Positions 47,166 to 57,868 of a stretch of DNA of 64,000 bases are shown piece after piece; position 1 is the stretch's first letter; the number at the start of each line of letters is the position of its first letter. This DNA comes from Albizia julibrissin. Its lineage: Eukaryota > Streptophyta > Magnoliopsida > Fabales > Fabaceae. The position numbers and the translations under genes are program-made. Where the stretch lies: assembly GCA_037074505.1 (NCBI GenBank), contig CM073479.1, positions 43,544,156-43,608,155 on the forward strand. Direction: 5' to 3'. Below the pieces are notes generated by a model. That model had not been told where the DNA came from and did not search any database. It saw only the letters and a list, made by a program, of their open reading frames with translations.

Positions 47166-47419
47166 AGTAGTGGTAGTTAGTGGGTGTTGATTGTTGGGAG
47201 AGAGTCAAGAGTTATTAGGGTTTGAGATTTTTGGACTGGAGCTGGACAGCCCAAATTATTTTTTTTATAAATATTGACAGGCTGGCCTGTTAGACTTAAA
47301 AGGCCTAGGCCTGGCCTGTTTTTCTAAACATGCTTTAAAATAGGTCAATAGGTTAAGCCTGATCAGGTCAGGCCGCAGGCTCCTGATAGGCCATCTAGCC
47401 TATTTCCACCCTTACAAAC

Positions 47420-48530
47420 GATGAGCTCTCTGTTTAAATTCTAAATTCAGGTAAAGGTCTGGTCTTCGATTTTCAATTTGGTGAGGGGGGTCCCTATCAT
47501 ACTCCTCCTAGGCGGTGAATTGGGAAGTCCACATTCAGTTTTCTAGAGTTTAAAGCGTATTTAGATTAGCATATGAAGGGTTAAGTGTTTATATATATAA
47601 ACCGAGACAACATTACTCTCACATAGTTATCTTATATAATTTATAATTAAAAAACTGTATTTAAAAACTCAAATCACTCGTCTTACAAATATAGCGTAAT
47701 GAATGGGACTATTTATATCATTTTTATGCTTTATTTCCCGTGAAAACAAAAGAACGCTGCATCATGGTCTTGAGAATTTGTCCTGTTTTCCGAATTTTGA
47801 TTGGTTTCTGACCTAAACATGTCGTGTTAACATGAGTAGACTTCGTTGGAGAGGGACTACCACTGATCTGTTTACATGCTTGATGTCGTCTTTGTTAGTT
47901 TGGCGGAGGAGATTATGTTGTTTGTAATGGATACCGACTAGTTTTTTACGAGTTTTTGTTCTTGAATAAAAAAATAAACCTTGCCAACTTTGAACTTTGA
48001 AATCTTAAAGAATTGAGATGGTAGCCATGCGGAATTGTAAATATTGGATTTCACGGCGTTCTGCATTTTGTTTATTGGGCGTCTCCTAGTTAATATTCTT
48101 GTTGTTCTCCGGTCTTCCACCTTTCAACTTGGTATCTCTCAATGTTAAACCTGAAAAATTAGTTAAACCTGGTATCTCTCAATGTGCACCCCTCTACTGA
48201 CTTGTGCTACGATGTTTTGGTTTATGGGTTTCTTGTTTCTTGCTGTTTGTGAACTCACTGTGACATATATGTTGGTGGGAACCAGCATGGTGCTTGTCTT
48301 TGTTGTCGGGTATTGTTTATTTGGTGTTTGACACATTTGTTATGCTAAAATGTATGATACATGTATTTGAGCAGTGAGCATTTCAAGCATTGTGTTAATT
48401 TGGGTCTGGCGTTTTACCTTTCAGTTTTTCATCATTACGAGTTGCATATAAAATATTTTGTTCCTTGGTATATTTCATAATTCTTCTAGATTAGTTAAGC
48501 ACTGCTTTAGATTAATAATTCTACTTACTT
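47420..48530. other. intergenic DNA upstream of the PDCD5-like pseudogene
   Basis: No gene recognised. 47,560-47,700 shows MITE-like phrases (TTTAGATTAGCATATGAAGG; CTCACATAGTTATCTTATAT). The expected first exon of the PDCD5-like gene, carrying the ATG, was not found here. A short direct repeat of CCTGGTATCTCTCAATGT-type sequence lies at 48,128 and 48,168. Confidence 0.4.
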
Positions 48531-48537
48531 TTTTCAG

Positions 48538-50628
48538 GCTGCTCCTGAATTGGAAGCAATCAGAAAGAGAAGGATGCAGGAGCTTGTGGCTCGGCATGGC
48601 ATGGTTACTGGTCACTACTTTGGCTATAAATTTATTCATTCCTATAAGAGAGAGAGTATGTTGTATGTTGATATATGGCTGCTCATGCCATTCTTGTTAT
48701 CAGGGAAATCAACAAAACTCTGAACAACAGAAGGCTCAGGAGGGTGCTAAGAGGTCCATCACTTAATATTAAATTCTTGGGCAACTGCACAAGTTTTTCT
48801 TCTTTGTCCTATAAATTATATTTGAAAGATTTTTTTTTCCCCTTTTCTGCATTTAATGGATGCCGTAATGTTTTTTGGGAGTGAATAAATATTCATCTGA
48901 ATGAGAAAACAATTTATTTAGGGAGGCGGAGGAGCAAAGACAATTGATGCTCAGTCAGATATAGTCTGCTGAGGCCTGAGAAAAACGTAAGTTTATACCT
49001 GAGTTTATGGATTCTTGGTTGTCAAGTCACTTTTTATCTATTAAAGAGCTCTTGATCTTCTTTCAGGTTTTGGTTTGATGCTTTAATTGATTATTGTTAT
49101 AGAGGCAACTTTATTTGCTTTTCTGTTCAGTGCTATTCTACTGATGGTCTGATGGAAGATTAAAAGTACTATTTTTACTTGGTTGTCCATGGCAGTAGAA
49201 TAATTTAGCTATATCTATGTTGAGACAATTGGGAGAAGTGCAGTGAGAAATCGTGGCATTCAGGGGCAAGAAATTTAAAGACATCTTTTTTTTTAATAAA
49301 AATACAAAGGCATCTAAAATGGGTCAGATAACAGAAAAGGTACTTTGGATCTTGTCATTTGCTGCGACTTCTCTAATTCTAGTGATGGTTTTATTTATAG
49401 AGTTTCTATCCTTTTGAACTCTGCTGTAACTTTTTGGTCCAAAAAAAAAAAAAAAAAACTTGCTGCAACTCTTGTGCAACCAATCATTTTACAATCTTTG
49501 ATAGATGCTGAAAAATGTTAATCAATCTATAGTGCCATGCTATGTTTTGTGCTTGACACTAATTAAAACTTGCAAAAGATAAGATAGCAAAGTGTCAATA
49601 CTCAATAGTATTCTGTACAAGAGGCTTGTGTTATTGAGAATGTTTAATATTTTTATGACAAGAATTACTATTTCATTTATGGTTATAAATTATCTATTCT
49701 GTTGGATGGTAATGAAGGTTGAAGCCTACTGGCGCACTTCAATCTTAGATGAAAAGGAATAATGTTTTGAATGCAGAAAAATGTATAGGAAAGTAATTTA
49801 GGTCCTGTTTGCTTGCTAGTTTCAGGGTTAAAGGAATTGTGATGTTGTAAGTTATGGTGTTGGGTTCTTGAAATGCATGATATTTTCATTTCATTGAAAA
49901 GATTCATTCTATCATTACAAAGTCCATCTAAAACTTGGAGGAATAGAAAGCTTTGCGGTGAACCAAAATGTAAGGACAAAAATGCCTTGATTAGCAGGGG
50001 CATTGAGCAGTGGGTCATCATATTCAACTCCTTGAGCTCTATGGAGCCATTGGATTGGAGATGAAGATTTGGCCATCACTGTAGTTCAAGAAAGTCACCC
50101 CTTAAGCTATGAGAACTGACCTATGCCCACAGTCTTATTCACTACAGTTCTGAATCATTGTTCACAAAGAAAAATATTACTGTGAAGTTTTTTTCTTTTA
50201 TTTCATTTACATAGGGATATTTTGATCAGTTTCCCATCATACCTTTCCTTTCCTTCATTATTTTGAGTTAACTAAATATAAAAAAATATTTTCCTTATTT
50301 TTTTCTATACCTAACATTGTCATGGCCTACATTTGTTCATAATAAGACAGGAAAAGAAAAGAGGATAATTAAGATAAGATCCATTTGAAAGTTGAAGTAC
50401 ATATTCCGTGCGAAGAATTAGAGCAGGGCATTTATTTAATGGCATGTGCAGGTTTCTGAAGAAAGACTCGTATCATTGCTGGAGCAGAGGCAGACAAAAG
50501 TTACAGTAAGTTTTAGACTAGTGGTTATCCCATTCTTGTTCAAATTAGGTATAATTGCCACTGTGTTATACATCTTGTTACTTTTTCAGATACAAAGGCG
50601 TCGCAGTGTTCTTGATGATGATGATTAG
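48538..50628 (+). pseudogene. PDCD5-like (TFAR19) gene, degenerate
   Basis: Five exon remnants keep splice sites and family sequence: 48538-48603 (APELEAIRKRRMQELVARHG), 48704-48753 (GNQQNSEQQKAQEGAKR), 48922-48986 (EAEEQRQLMLSQI then stops), 50452-50505 (VSEERLVSLLEQRQTKVT) and 50590-50628 (IQRRRSVLDDDD, stop). Family members are about 125-residue DNA-binding proteins linked to programmed cell death. Damage: TAG at 48,962 and TGA at 48,977 where leucine and arginine codons are expected; the exon for the middle helices (normally containing ARIALVKPEKARGVED) is absent; about six residues are missing between LLEQ and RQTK; no first exon with ATG was seen. Introns are kept, so it is not a retrocopy. 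The nearest Arabidopsis relative is At1g29850. Confidence 0.85.
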
Positions 50629-50639
50629 CTGTTGCTATG

Positions 50640-51030
50640 ATATCCCTTCAAATGGCATACTCTGGGTATTAAGTATTAACACGATGCTTTATTGTGCATT
50701 TAACTTAACTACACAGTATAGCGTTTTTGAGCTGCAAGACATATCTGTTTCATTTAATTTAACATGATTCTTTATTGTGCATTAAATTTTAATATCATAT
50801 TAATTCTTACTACCATTATTAAACATGGATATGTATGAAAAAATTTGATACTTTTAAAAATTATCAAATGACTTGTAAGAAGAGCTGAAAACACTTTCTA
50901 GAAGTTCACTAAAAATAAGGACCAAAGTAGTACAGTAGGGGTTTATTTAAAGTAAAGTACAATGTTATTGCTGCTTGGAATAGACCATCGGAACATCACG
51001 TAGTACGGTTGCGGCCTTGGAGCCAACTGT
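50640..51030. other. intergenic DNA
   Basis: Nothing recognisable; AT-rich spacer after the PDCD5-like pseudogene, with a weak repeat of ACGATGCTTTATTGTGCATT (50,680) and ATGATTCTTTATTGTGCATT (50,763). Confidence 0.4.
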
Positions 51031-51036
51031 CTATTA

Positions 51037-51220
51037 GCTCGTTTGGATTAGCTTATAGAAGCTTCATAAGTGCTTATAAATCGTGATTCACTGAATACGA
51101 AGTAACTTTTACGATTTATGAGGTTACTTTTACGGTCTACGAGGTAAATATATGGTGGAGATTTAAGTAAATCGGGCTTATAAAATAAGCCCGATTGGAA
51201 ACTGAGTTTCCAAACAAGCC
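51037..51220. mobile_element. 184-bp MITE of the ACGGTCTACGAGG family (best-preserved)
   Basis: Starts GCTCGTTTGGATTAGC and ends TTTCCAAACAAGCC, flanked by TTA at 51,034-51,036 and 51,221-51,223. The interior repeats TTTTACGGTCTACGAGGT-type units and ends GGGCTTATAAAATAAGCCCG, a palindrome. Very close to the copy at 14,000-14,185. TTA duplication suggests mobilisation by a PIF/Harbinger transposase. Confidence 0.8.
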
Positions 51221-52093
51221 TTATAAGAGGGAGCAAAAATTCCAAAGGCTGGAGTTCATACCTTATATTGCATTCTTTTGTATTTTCAATGAAAGATAAA
51301 TTTATTTAATTTAATTAAATTAATGAAGTTAATTAATATAATATATATTTTTTAAAATATCCTAATATTTTATTTTAGTACGACAATAAAAATAAATTAG
51401 GAAAATTAAGAAATATAAAAAATATTTTTATATTTAGAACAGAAAAAAAAAAAAATAATAATAATAATAACAACAACAAAATGGGTATATCATCAACTTG
51501 GTTTGTAAAATACGGTTGTTAAATAATCATTGACCTGTTCATGATTTATAAACTTGCTAGCTGGAAGTGGACATCATGATCAAGCATTTCTGCTACCCAT
51601 TTCAATTATCAATAATGCTTTCATTCTTTTGAACTGGCATCGTCTGGCCAACCAAAGAAAGAAACAAAGCAGCATTGACTTTCATTCGGTGTAGACCTTC
51701 ACTGCATAAAACGAATGTCTTACAGTTACAACTCGATCCACACACAATACATACAACTGCAAATTATATATTCATGTAGTACTGATATTGTTTGACCTCA
51801 CATATACTAGTATTTATTAGAGTATTAGATTTAGATTTTGTAGTATAATTTGATGTAAATTTAGTTTTTTAGGAGAATACTACTTTTTTCTTAATGCGGC
51901 ACATTTATTTCAAATATAAACAAGTCTCCCCCTCCAGACATAATTATTGGAAGAAAAAATTATAGCGCTATCCTTGAAAGGAATACTAATTATTATGAAG
52001 GATCTTTAAAATTATAATTGCATTGTAGACTCAAGAAAATGAAGATCAGATGTGAAAAATCATCCGACCCGCATTCGGAAACCAAATACACAA

Positions 52094-52663
52094 GGGAAAA
52101 TTTCAGTTAGTCCTAAATTAATCTCAGTCAACTCCCAAAATTTTTTAAAACTTTACTGTACCTTATGATTAAAATGAAATTAATTTTTGTAGGTGAAAAG
52201 ACAATGATGTCTTTTTTTTATTTTTTCCAAAAGAGCATTTACAAAATAAATAAATAGATCTACAAGATAAATAAAGGGATTCGAAAGAACCCAAGGAATT
52301 AAAAAAAATTTGACCATTTACAAAATAAATATGAAAATTCATTAGATAAATATGAGCATTTATAAAATAAATAAAAATATTTATAAGATAAATAAAAGGA
52401 TTCAAAAGAACCTAGGGAGTTAAAAATATTTTGGCTATTTACAAAACAAATATTAAAATTTATAAAAAAAATGAGCATTTACAAGACAAATAAAGAAATT
52501 CAAAAGAACTTAATAAATTAAAAACATTTTGGCTGTTTACAAGATAAATGTAAGTATTTATAAGATAAATAAGATAATTTATAAAACAAATAAAATAAGG
52601 TCATTATTACCTTTTCCCTCTAAAATTAATTTCAGAAAATTTTTGGGATTCTGAAATTTTCCC
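52094..52663. mobile_element. inverted-repeat element with satellite core (copy B)
   Basis: Perfect 13-bp termini GGGAAAATTTCAG (52,094-52,106) and CTGAAATTTTCCC (52,651-52,663). The core (52,220-52,600) is an imperfect array of phrases such as TTTACAAGATAAATAAAG and GGATTCAAAAGAACC. A diverged copy lies at 17,075-17,560. No coding capacity. No convincing target duplication. Confidence 0.65.
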
Positions 52664-52756
52664 AATAAACAATGTCCATAACAATAAGTTGCAAATTACT
52701 AGTGTAATCACAGACTCTCGGATAAAACTGTAAAATATATACACATACATAAAGGA

Positions 52757-53870
52757 GTCTGACTTTAAAAAAATTCTAAAACAATAAGCTATAATATATA
52801 AAAAGGTAAATTAGGACTCTGAAATTATAAAATTTTATGTAAGTATGGTACCAGTATAGTGAAGGAATATGAAATTATGAAATCTTAGTGAAAAGAAGCC
52901 CCTACCTTTGAGTCCTTCATTTTATTTTCCATTTCTCTCAACTCAGAATAACAACACATGTCTCTTTATTAACAACATCATATTTTACATTAACAACTCC
53001 AGTTTTTTCTGTCACAACTTCATATCTCAAAGTCTAACACATTTCTAGGGATAAGTTTGAAATTGAGATACGAAGTTTATGAAACAAGAAAATGAAGTTG
53101 TTAATGTAAAATATGATATTGTTAATAAAGAGACAAGTGTTGTTATTGACCCTAAAATTTGTTAATTTCAAACTTATCCTTGGCATGTGTTGCTTTTTGA
53201 GATACGAAGTTATGAAACAGGAAAGTGAAGTTGTTAATGTAAAATATTGTATTATTAATATAGAGACATGTGTTGTTATTGTCCCTTAAAACTTATAAAT
53301 TTCAAATTTATCATTGGGATGTGTTAGTTTTTGAGATAAAAAGTTGTGAAATAAGAAAGTGAAATTGTAAATGTAAAATATGGTATTGTTAATATAGTGA
53401 CTAGTTTTGTTATTAGCCTGTGAAACTTGTTAATTTCAAATTTATCATTGACATGTGTTGGTTTTTGAGATACAAAATTGTGAAAGAAAAAAAAGTAAAG
53501 TTGTTAATGTAAAATATAGTATTGTTAATATAGAGACATATGTTATTATTGGCCCTTGAAACTTGTGAATTTCAAACATATCTCTGGACATGTATTGGTT
53601 TTTGAGATACAAAGTTATGAAAAAAGAAAATGTAGTTGTTAATGTAAAATATAATGTTGTTAATAAAGAGACAGATATTGTTATTCCGAGCTAAAAGAGA
53701 GGGATAACAAGATGAAGAGCTCAAGAGCAGGACGTCTTTTCATCGAGATTTCATAACCCTAAATTTTTTTACTATACTAAAATCATACTGACATAATATT
53801 TTATAATTTCGAAACTCTTATATGTTCTTTTCTATATTCCAAAATATTTTTCAAAAATCTCCCCCGTAAC
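52757..53870. mobile_element. long-TIR foldback element with 134-bp satellite
   Basis: Left arm (about 52,810-53,030) is the inverted complement of the right end (about 53,600-53,830), for example GAAATTATAAAATTTTATG against CATAATATTTTATAATTTC, and CTCAGAATAACAACA against TGTTATTCCGAGC. Between them lie about five direct copies of a 134-bp unit (TTAATGTAAAATAT at 53,101, 53,234, 53,368, 53,504, 53,639). No open frame of interest. Mutator-like by its long arms; ends uncertain. Confidence 0.65.
53071..53690 (+). repeat. tandem array, 134-bp unit, about five copies
   Basis: Each unit contains TTTTGAGATACRAAGTTRTG, AAGTTGTTAATGTAAAATAT, ATTGTTAATAWAGAGACA and TTTCAAACTTATC. Spacing of the TTAATGTAAA core is 133, 134, 136 and 135 bases. 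One further unit in inverted orientation lies at 52,940-53,040. Confidence 0.85.
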
Positions 53871-53939
53871 TTTCTTCTTACCAATAATCCACTAATAAAA
53901 TAATTAAATATTGTCCTAAAGTCATATCCTGTGTCAGTG

Positions 53940-54444
53940 TCTCGCTATATTTTTGGTCCGTGCCAGGTCACGGGAGATGCTTGATCCCAACAACAATGGA
54001 AACATCCCGCGCCATTAGTTGGCGTGTGATTGTGACACGTAGTAATGAACTGGCAGGATTCAAATGTAAATCCGGATCTTAAATTCATCATCTTTTACTC
54101 CAGCACCACTAAAGTAAACACCGTACCAATCTTCATTTCATGCTTGTTTTATTTGTCTCTAATTTTGTCCCTCAATACGTTCTGCGTTTTCCGTATCCAA
54201 CCTTCGTCATCTTCGAAGACCAATTGTGACCAAAGGCCAAATTTTCTTCTTTATTGGACCTACTTAATGCTGTGTTTTCTTCTACTTATTTCGTTTGATT
54301 CACGAACAAGCACTTTCTGCTATGTTCTGGAATTGAATCGCTTCTCGAAACCCGTTTCAGCATTTTCAACTCGCCTCAGTTCATTGCCTTCTCGTAGTTC
54401 TCGGTTTTCCTGTGAACCGAAGAGCTGTTTTGAGGCCGACTAAT
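53940..54444 (+). promoter_or_regulatory. probable promoter and 5' UTR of the TPK gene
   Basis: Non-repetitive and GC-richer than the satellite element upstream. Pyrimidine-rich segments (CTTCTACTTATTTCG; CTTCTCGTAGTTCTCGG) precede the ATG. A weak CACGTAG at about 54,035 is the only candidate bZIP-type site seen. Confidence 0.25.
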
Positions 54445-55538
54445 ATGGAGGATCCTCTGCTTCCATATATCAGTCCCAGGAAGAAGCCTCCGCCACTATG
54501 CCCTTTACCGGAGCACGATGAGGTCGTTGTTCCTCTTACCCCGTCGGCGATTAAGGACCGTCTTATCTTTGGTCCTTCTTCCCCATCAGGTTCTTCCCCT
54601 TTGCTTGAGGCCTTAACACTTACACTTAACTCACCAAAACCCTCCTCTTCTTCAGAGGACCCTCAAGATACACAACCCCAACAACAGTCTTGGCTTACTG
54701 ACCCCAATTACCCAAGTCACAAAACTAATCTTCATCGCTCCAAAACTGCCCCGGCTATGGCGGTAATCAGAGGTGTTCATCACCAGAGTCCTGTTGCTAG
54801 ACCCCAATCTGGGTCCCAATCAATTGTTCGCCAAGCTGTTATTCTTCTTATAGTGTATTTATCGTTGGGGGTGATTATTTATTGGTTCAATCGTCATAAT
54901 TTTTCAGCAACTGTGACTCATCCTGTTGTGGATGCTTTATATTTTTGTATAGTTACTATGTGTACAATAGGCTATGGTGATATTACTCCAAACAGCACAG
55001 TGACAAAACTGTTTTCCATATTGTTTGTACTGGTTGGTTTTGGGTTTATTGACATACTACTCAGTGGGATGGTTAGTTATGTTCTTGATTTGCAAGAGAA
55101 TCACTTGCTCCAAGCGGTGAAGACTAAGGTTGAAATTGAGAAGGATGCGAGATCATATATAATTGATGTGAAGAAAGGGAGAATGAGGATTAGGTTGAAG
55201 GTGTCTTTGGCATTAGGGGTTGTCGTCCTTTGTATTGGAATTGGTTTTGGGTTTATGCATTTTGTGGAAGGGCTTGGGTTGTTGGATTCTTTTTATCTTT
55301 CAGTTATGTCAGTAACAACTGTTGGGTATGGTGACCATGCATTTAAGACATTGGCTGGTCGCATCTTTGCTGCAATATGGTTGCTTGTATCAACGCTTGC
55401 AGTGGCCCGGGCATTCCTGTATTTAGCCGAGGCAAGAGTGGATAAGCGGCATAGGAAGATGGCAAAGTGGATTCTTGGTCAGGATATGACCGTCTCTGAG
55501 TTTCTTGCTGCGGATATAGACAATAATGGCTTTGTAAG
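54445..55538 (+). CDS. two-pore K+ channel (TPK/KCO family), exon 1 only
   Basis: 364 residues plus two bases, ending at a GT donor (TTTGTAAG|GTATGC). Order: disordered N-terminus with RSKTAP (98-103), which fits the 14-3-3 binding motif of TPK channels; membrane helix (about 128-147); pore 1 with TIGYGD (174-179); helix (186-212); helix (250-272); pore 2 with TVGYGD (292-297); helix (303-325); then the start of an EF-hand, DIDNNGFV (357-364). The second exon, which should finish the calcium-binding EF-hands, is not present in the 2 kb before the mitochondrial block. Family members are vacuolar or thylakoid K+ channels. Start: ATG 54,445 gives the typical MEDPLLP; an upstream in-frame ATG at 54,412 is less likely. 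Reading on through the intron would add 31 unrelated residues. Confidence 0.9.
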
Positions 55539-55539
55539 G

Positions 55540-56150
55540 TATGCTCTCTTACATGTCCTGTTAACTGTTATTGAAAGTACGGTGCTCTGTTATTTACAGT
55601 TTGGATGCTTTCTAATTTTATAAGATTTTTTTTTTCTTTTATAGATCTTTTCATTGCTTTTATCACCACAAGATCGCACGCACTTTAGATGCTTGTGGAA
55701 CATACTAGAATTTTTCATTTTTAATTAGATTTGACTCATTTGAAGTGCAGGTTGCACTTTAGAAAGTGAAGTGCAAATGAGTAGTCCTTGATAAGAAATG
55801 AAGGAGTTGGTTTTCATAGCCCGTAGGTTTCTATTATGTTGTTTGTACTTTATCACTGTGCACAATATGGGCCAAGTATCAACATTAAAAATGTCAACTG
55901 GGAAGTTTGCTTTTCATGCTTGGGCTAGTGATTCAAGTGGTTTAAATGCTTTATATTATGATAAAGCGGCTATCAAATCTTCTGATCAATATGTTATTGT
56001 GGGAGTTAGCTTTTGAGTTAACTGTGTCTCTTCATTCTGTTGGTTGTCTTTGGATTACCTTGTAACAGTAGTTTTATACATCAGCGGTTCTTGTACTTCT
56101 TTTTCTCTGAAGGGAACGAATTGCTGTCTTGCATTCTGCTCTTCCATCTT
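55540..56150. other. intron or 3' flank of TPK exon 1; no exon recognised
   Basis: The sequence was read for the missing EF-hand exon in all frames without a match. An open frame at 55,798-56,016 has no family features. Confidence 0.5.
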
Positions 56151-56154
56151 TGTA

Positions 56155-56427
56155 CTCCCTCTGGTCCGCGATCTAAGTCACTTTAACTAATTTATCATAA
56201 TCAAGGAATAGTAGTTAACTCATTAAAATTGCCTTAAATTGAAGAAAATTTACAACTTTACCTATATTAAATGAGGTTTTAAATAAGAGAGATAAATTCA
56301 ATGAGTGATATTTAAACATTAATCACGGGGGCAAAATTGACAAAAAGCATTAATTGCTCTCAAAATGACTAATATTGTAGACCAAGACATTCTTCTAGAA
56401 GCGACTTATATTGTAGACCGGAGGGAG
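56155..56427. mobile_element. 273-bp Stowaway MITE
   Basis: Begins CTCCCTCTGGTCCG and ends GACCGGAGGGAG, flanked by TGTA on both sides (containing the TA duplication of Stowaway). Subterminal ATCTAAGTCACTTTAAC and GAAGCGACTTATATTGTAGA are partly inverted. Located in the presumed intron of the TPK gene. Confidence 0.85.
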
Positions 56428-56611
56428 TGTATTGTTTAGTTGAATTAGCTTGGCTTGAGTAATATATGTATTAAACTAGTCCAAATGAAACAATAATTAG
56501 TTTTAGAAGAAAACAGATAAAATGCCAATTGAAACTTAATCTTAAGTAGTTCTACTATTATTAAGATCTGAAAGATTTCTTAATAGAGTGAGGGATTAAC
56601 AAAAAGGTTAA

Positions 56612-57497
56612 AGGGTTATTTTGCCTGGAAAGTTGACAAGGTGAGGCAACTTTGCCTCGAAAGTTTTCAAATCGTAGCAATTTTGCCCCGACCGTTATCC
56701 CAGTTAAATTTGACCGTTAGTTGATCAAATATGCTGAGCTGGCAATCCATGTGTCGTCCACGTCATTTTTGTTTTGGTTTTATATGTAAATTTGCCCTGG
56801 AAGTTTTCACTTAGAAGCAATGTTGCCTTGGAAGTTTCCAAATCGTAGCAATTTCATCCTGATTGTTGTCCAGGTTAAGTTTACCTGTTAGTTAACCAAA
56901 CATGCTTATTTAGCAAGTCCATGTGCATCTACTTCATTTTTTTTTAAAGTTAGATTTAAAAATAAGTTATTTTTTTAAAAAAAAATGCATCCCATTTGAA
57001 GAATTAGAAACAATCAAAGATGTGAAAACATCACATGCAATGAAGAAAAAATCAAAGAGGTACTTGCCATCTTAGTGTCGTTAGGGTAAGGCGGCAAAGA
57101 CTTTTTTATTGCTTTGTTCTCGACAATCTTCCTTAGTATGTTATGCATTTAGTGGTTGAATCTTTTTCTTCATAACTCTTATGGCGCATATGAGCTCCTC
57201 CTTCATCTGTAGCTTTTTCTTCTTCTTCAATGTTATTCATGTTGCCAGTTCAACATATTCGGTCAACTAACAATCAAACCTAACCTAGATAACTGTTAGG
57301 GTGACATTGTTACGATTTTGAAACTTCCGGGGTAGTATTACTCTTAAGTGAAAAATTTCAGGCAAATTTGCACCTTAACAAAAATGGCATGGATGACATG
57401 TGGACTGTTAGTTCAGCATATTTGGTTAACTAATGGTCAAACTTAACTGAGATAATGACCAAAGCAAAGTTGCTACGATTTGGAAACTTCCGGGAGT
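56612..57497. mobile_element. long-TIR foldback element abutting the mitochondrial block
   Basis: Left arm 56,612-56,945 and right arm 57,232-57,497 are inverted copies, for example TTTCAAATCGTAGCAATTTT against AAAGTTGCTACGATTTGGAAA. Each arm is itself a doublet of a 165-190-bp unit sharing CAAATCGTAGCAA and GTTAGTTRAYCAAAYATGCT. The 290-bp centre has no gene. Long arms suggest a non-autonomous Mutator-like element. Confidence 0.7.
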
Positions 57498-57868
57498 TCG
57501 GGAGACAAGGCCCCACGCGCTACACACAAGAATGAATTGTTATGTGGTCGGTAAACTTTTTCTGCAGGCAGCCTATCAAATCAGATCACGTATTATTTAT
57601 TTAATATGTCGTTCCGTCATGTACATGTATTCGGTCAACAATTTTGATGTTCCTGCTCTGGTTAGCACGGTAAAGCTTGTTTAAGTCTTTCCTCTCTGTT
57701 TCCTTCCGTGTCGTTCCGGTCTCTTTTCTTCTTCATTCTCACCCTAAAGTTAGTATTGTATCTAATTCCTATCTAAGCTATATCAACATAGCCAACTATC
57801 AAACTCATGCGCTTGTCAATTCATTCTTGGTGTAATACTCACTCGTAAATGATTGGTGTCATAATTTG

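Larger units (their letters stand above)
46159..47414 (-). mobile_element. TIR element carrying a galacturonosyltransferase-like fragment
   Basis: Bounded by perfect 12-bp inverted repeats, TAAGGGTGGAAA (46,159-46,170) and TTTCCACCCTTA (47,403-47,414). The subterminal right region (TAGGCCTGGCCTGTT, CAGGTCAGGCCGCAGG) is typical of abundant plant DNA transposons. Inside are a 170-bp imperfect direct repeat (46,288 and 46,460), a gene-like GC-richer segment on the minus strand (46,578-46,930) and a minisatellite (47,030-47,160). No transposase is seen. Superfamily unresolved; a TA duplication is possible. Confidence 0.5.

Noticed and set aside
49798..50240. Possible MITE starting TAGGTCCTGTTTGCTTG
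   Set aside because: No matching inverted right end or target duplication could be found.
52160..53690. Regularly spaced repeats considered as a CRISPR-like array
   Set aside because: Units are contiguous and diverged, without unique spacers; this is plant satellite DNA.
55798..56016. Frame considered as the missing TPK exon 2
   Set aside because: Contains no EF-hand residues and no continuation of the DIDNNGFV motif.
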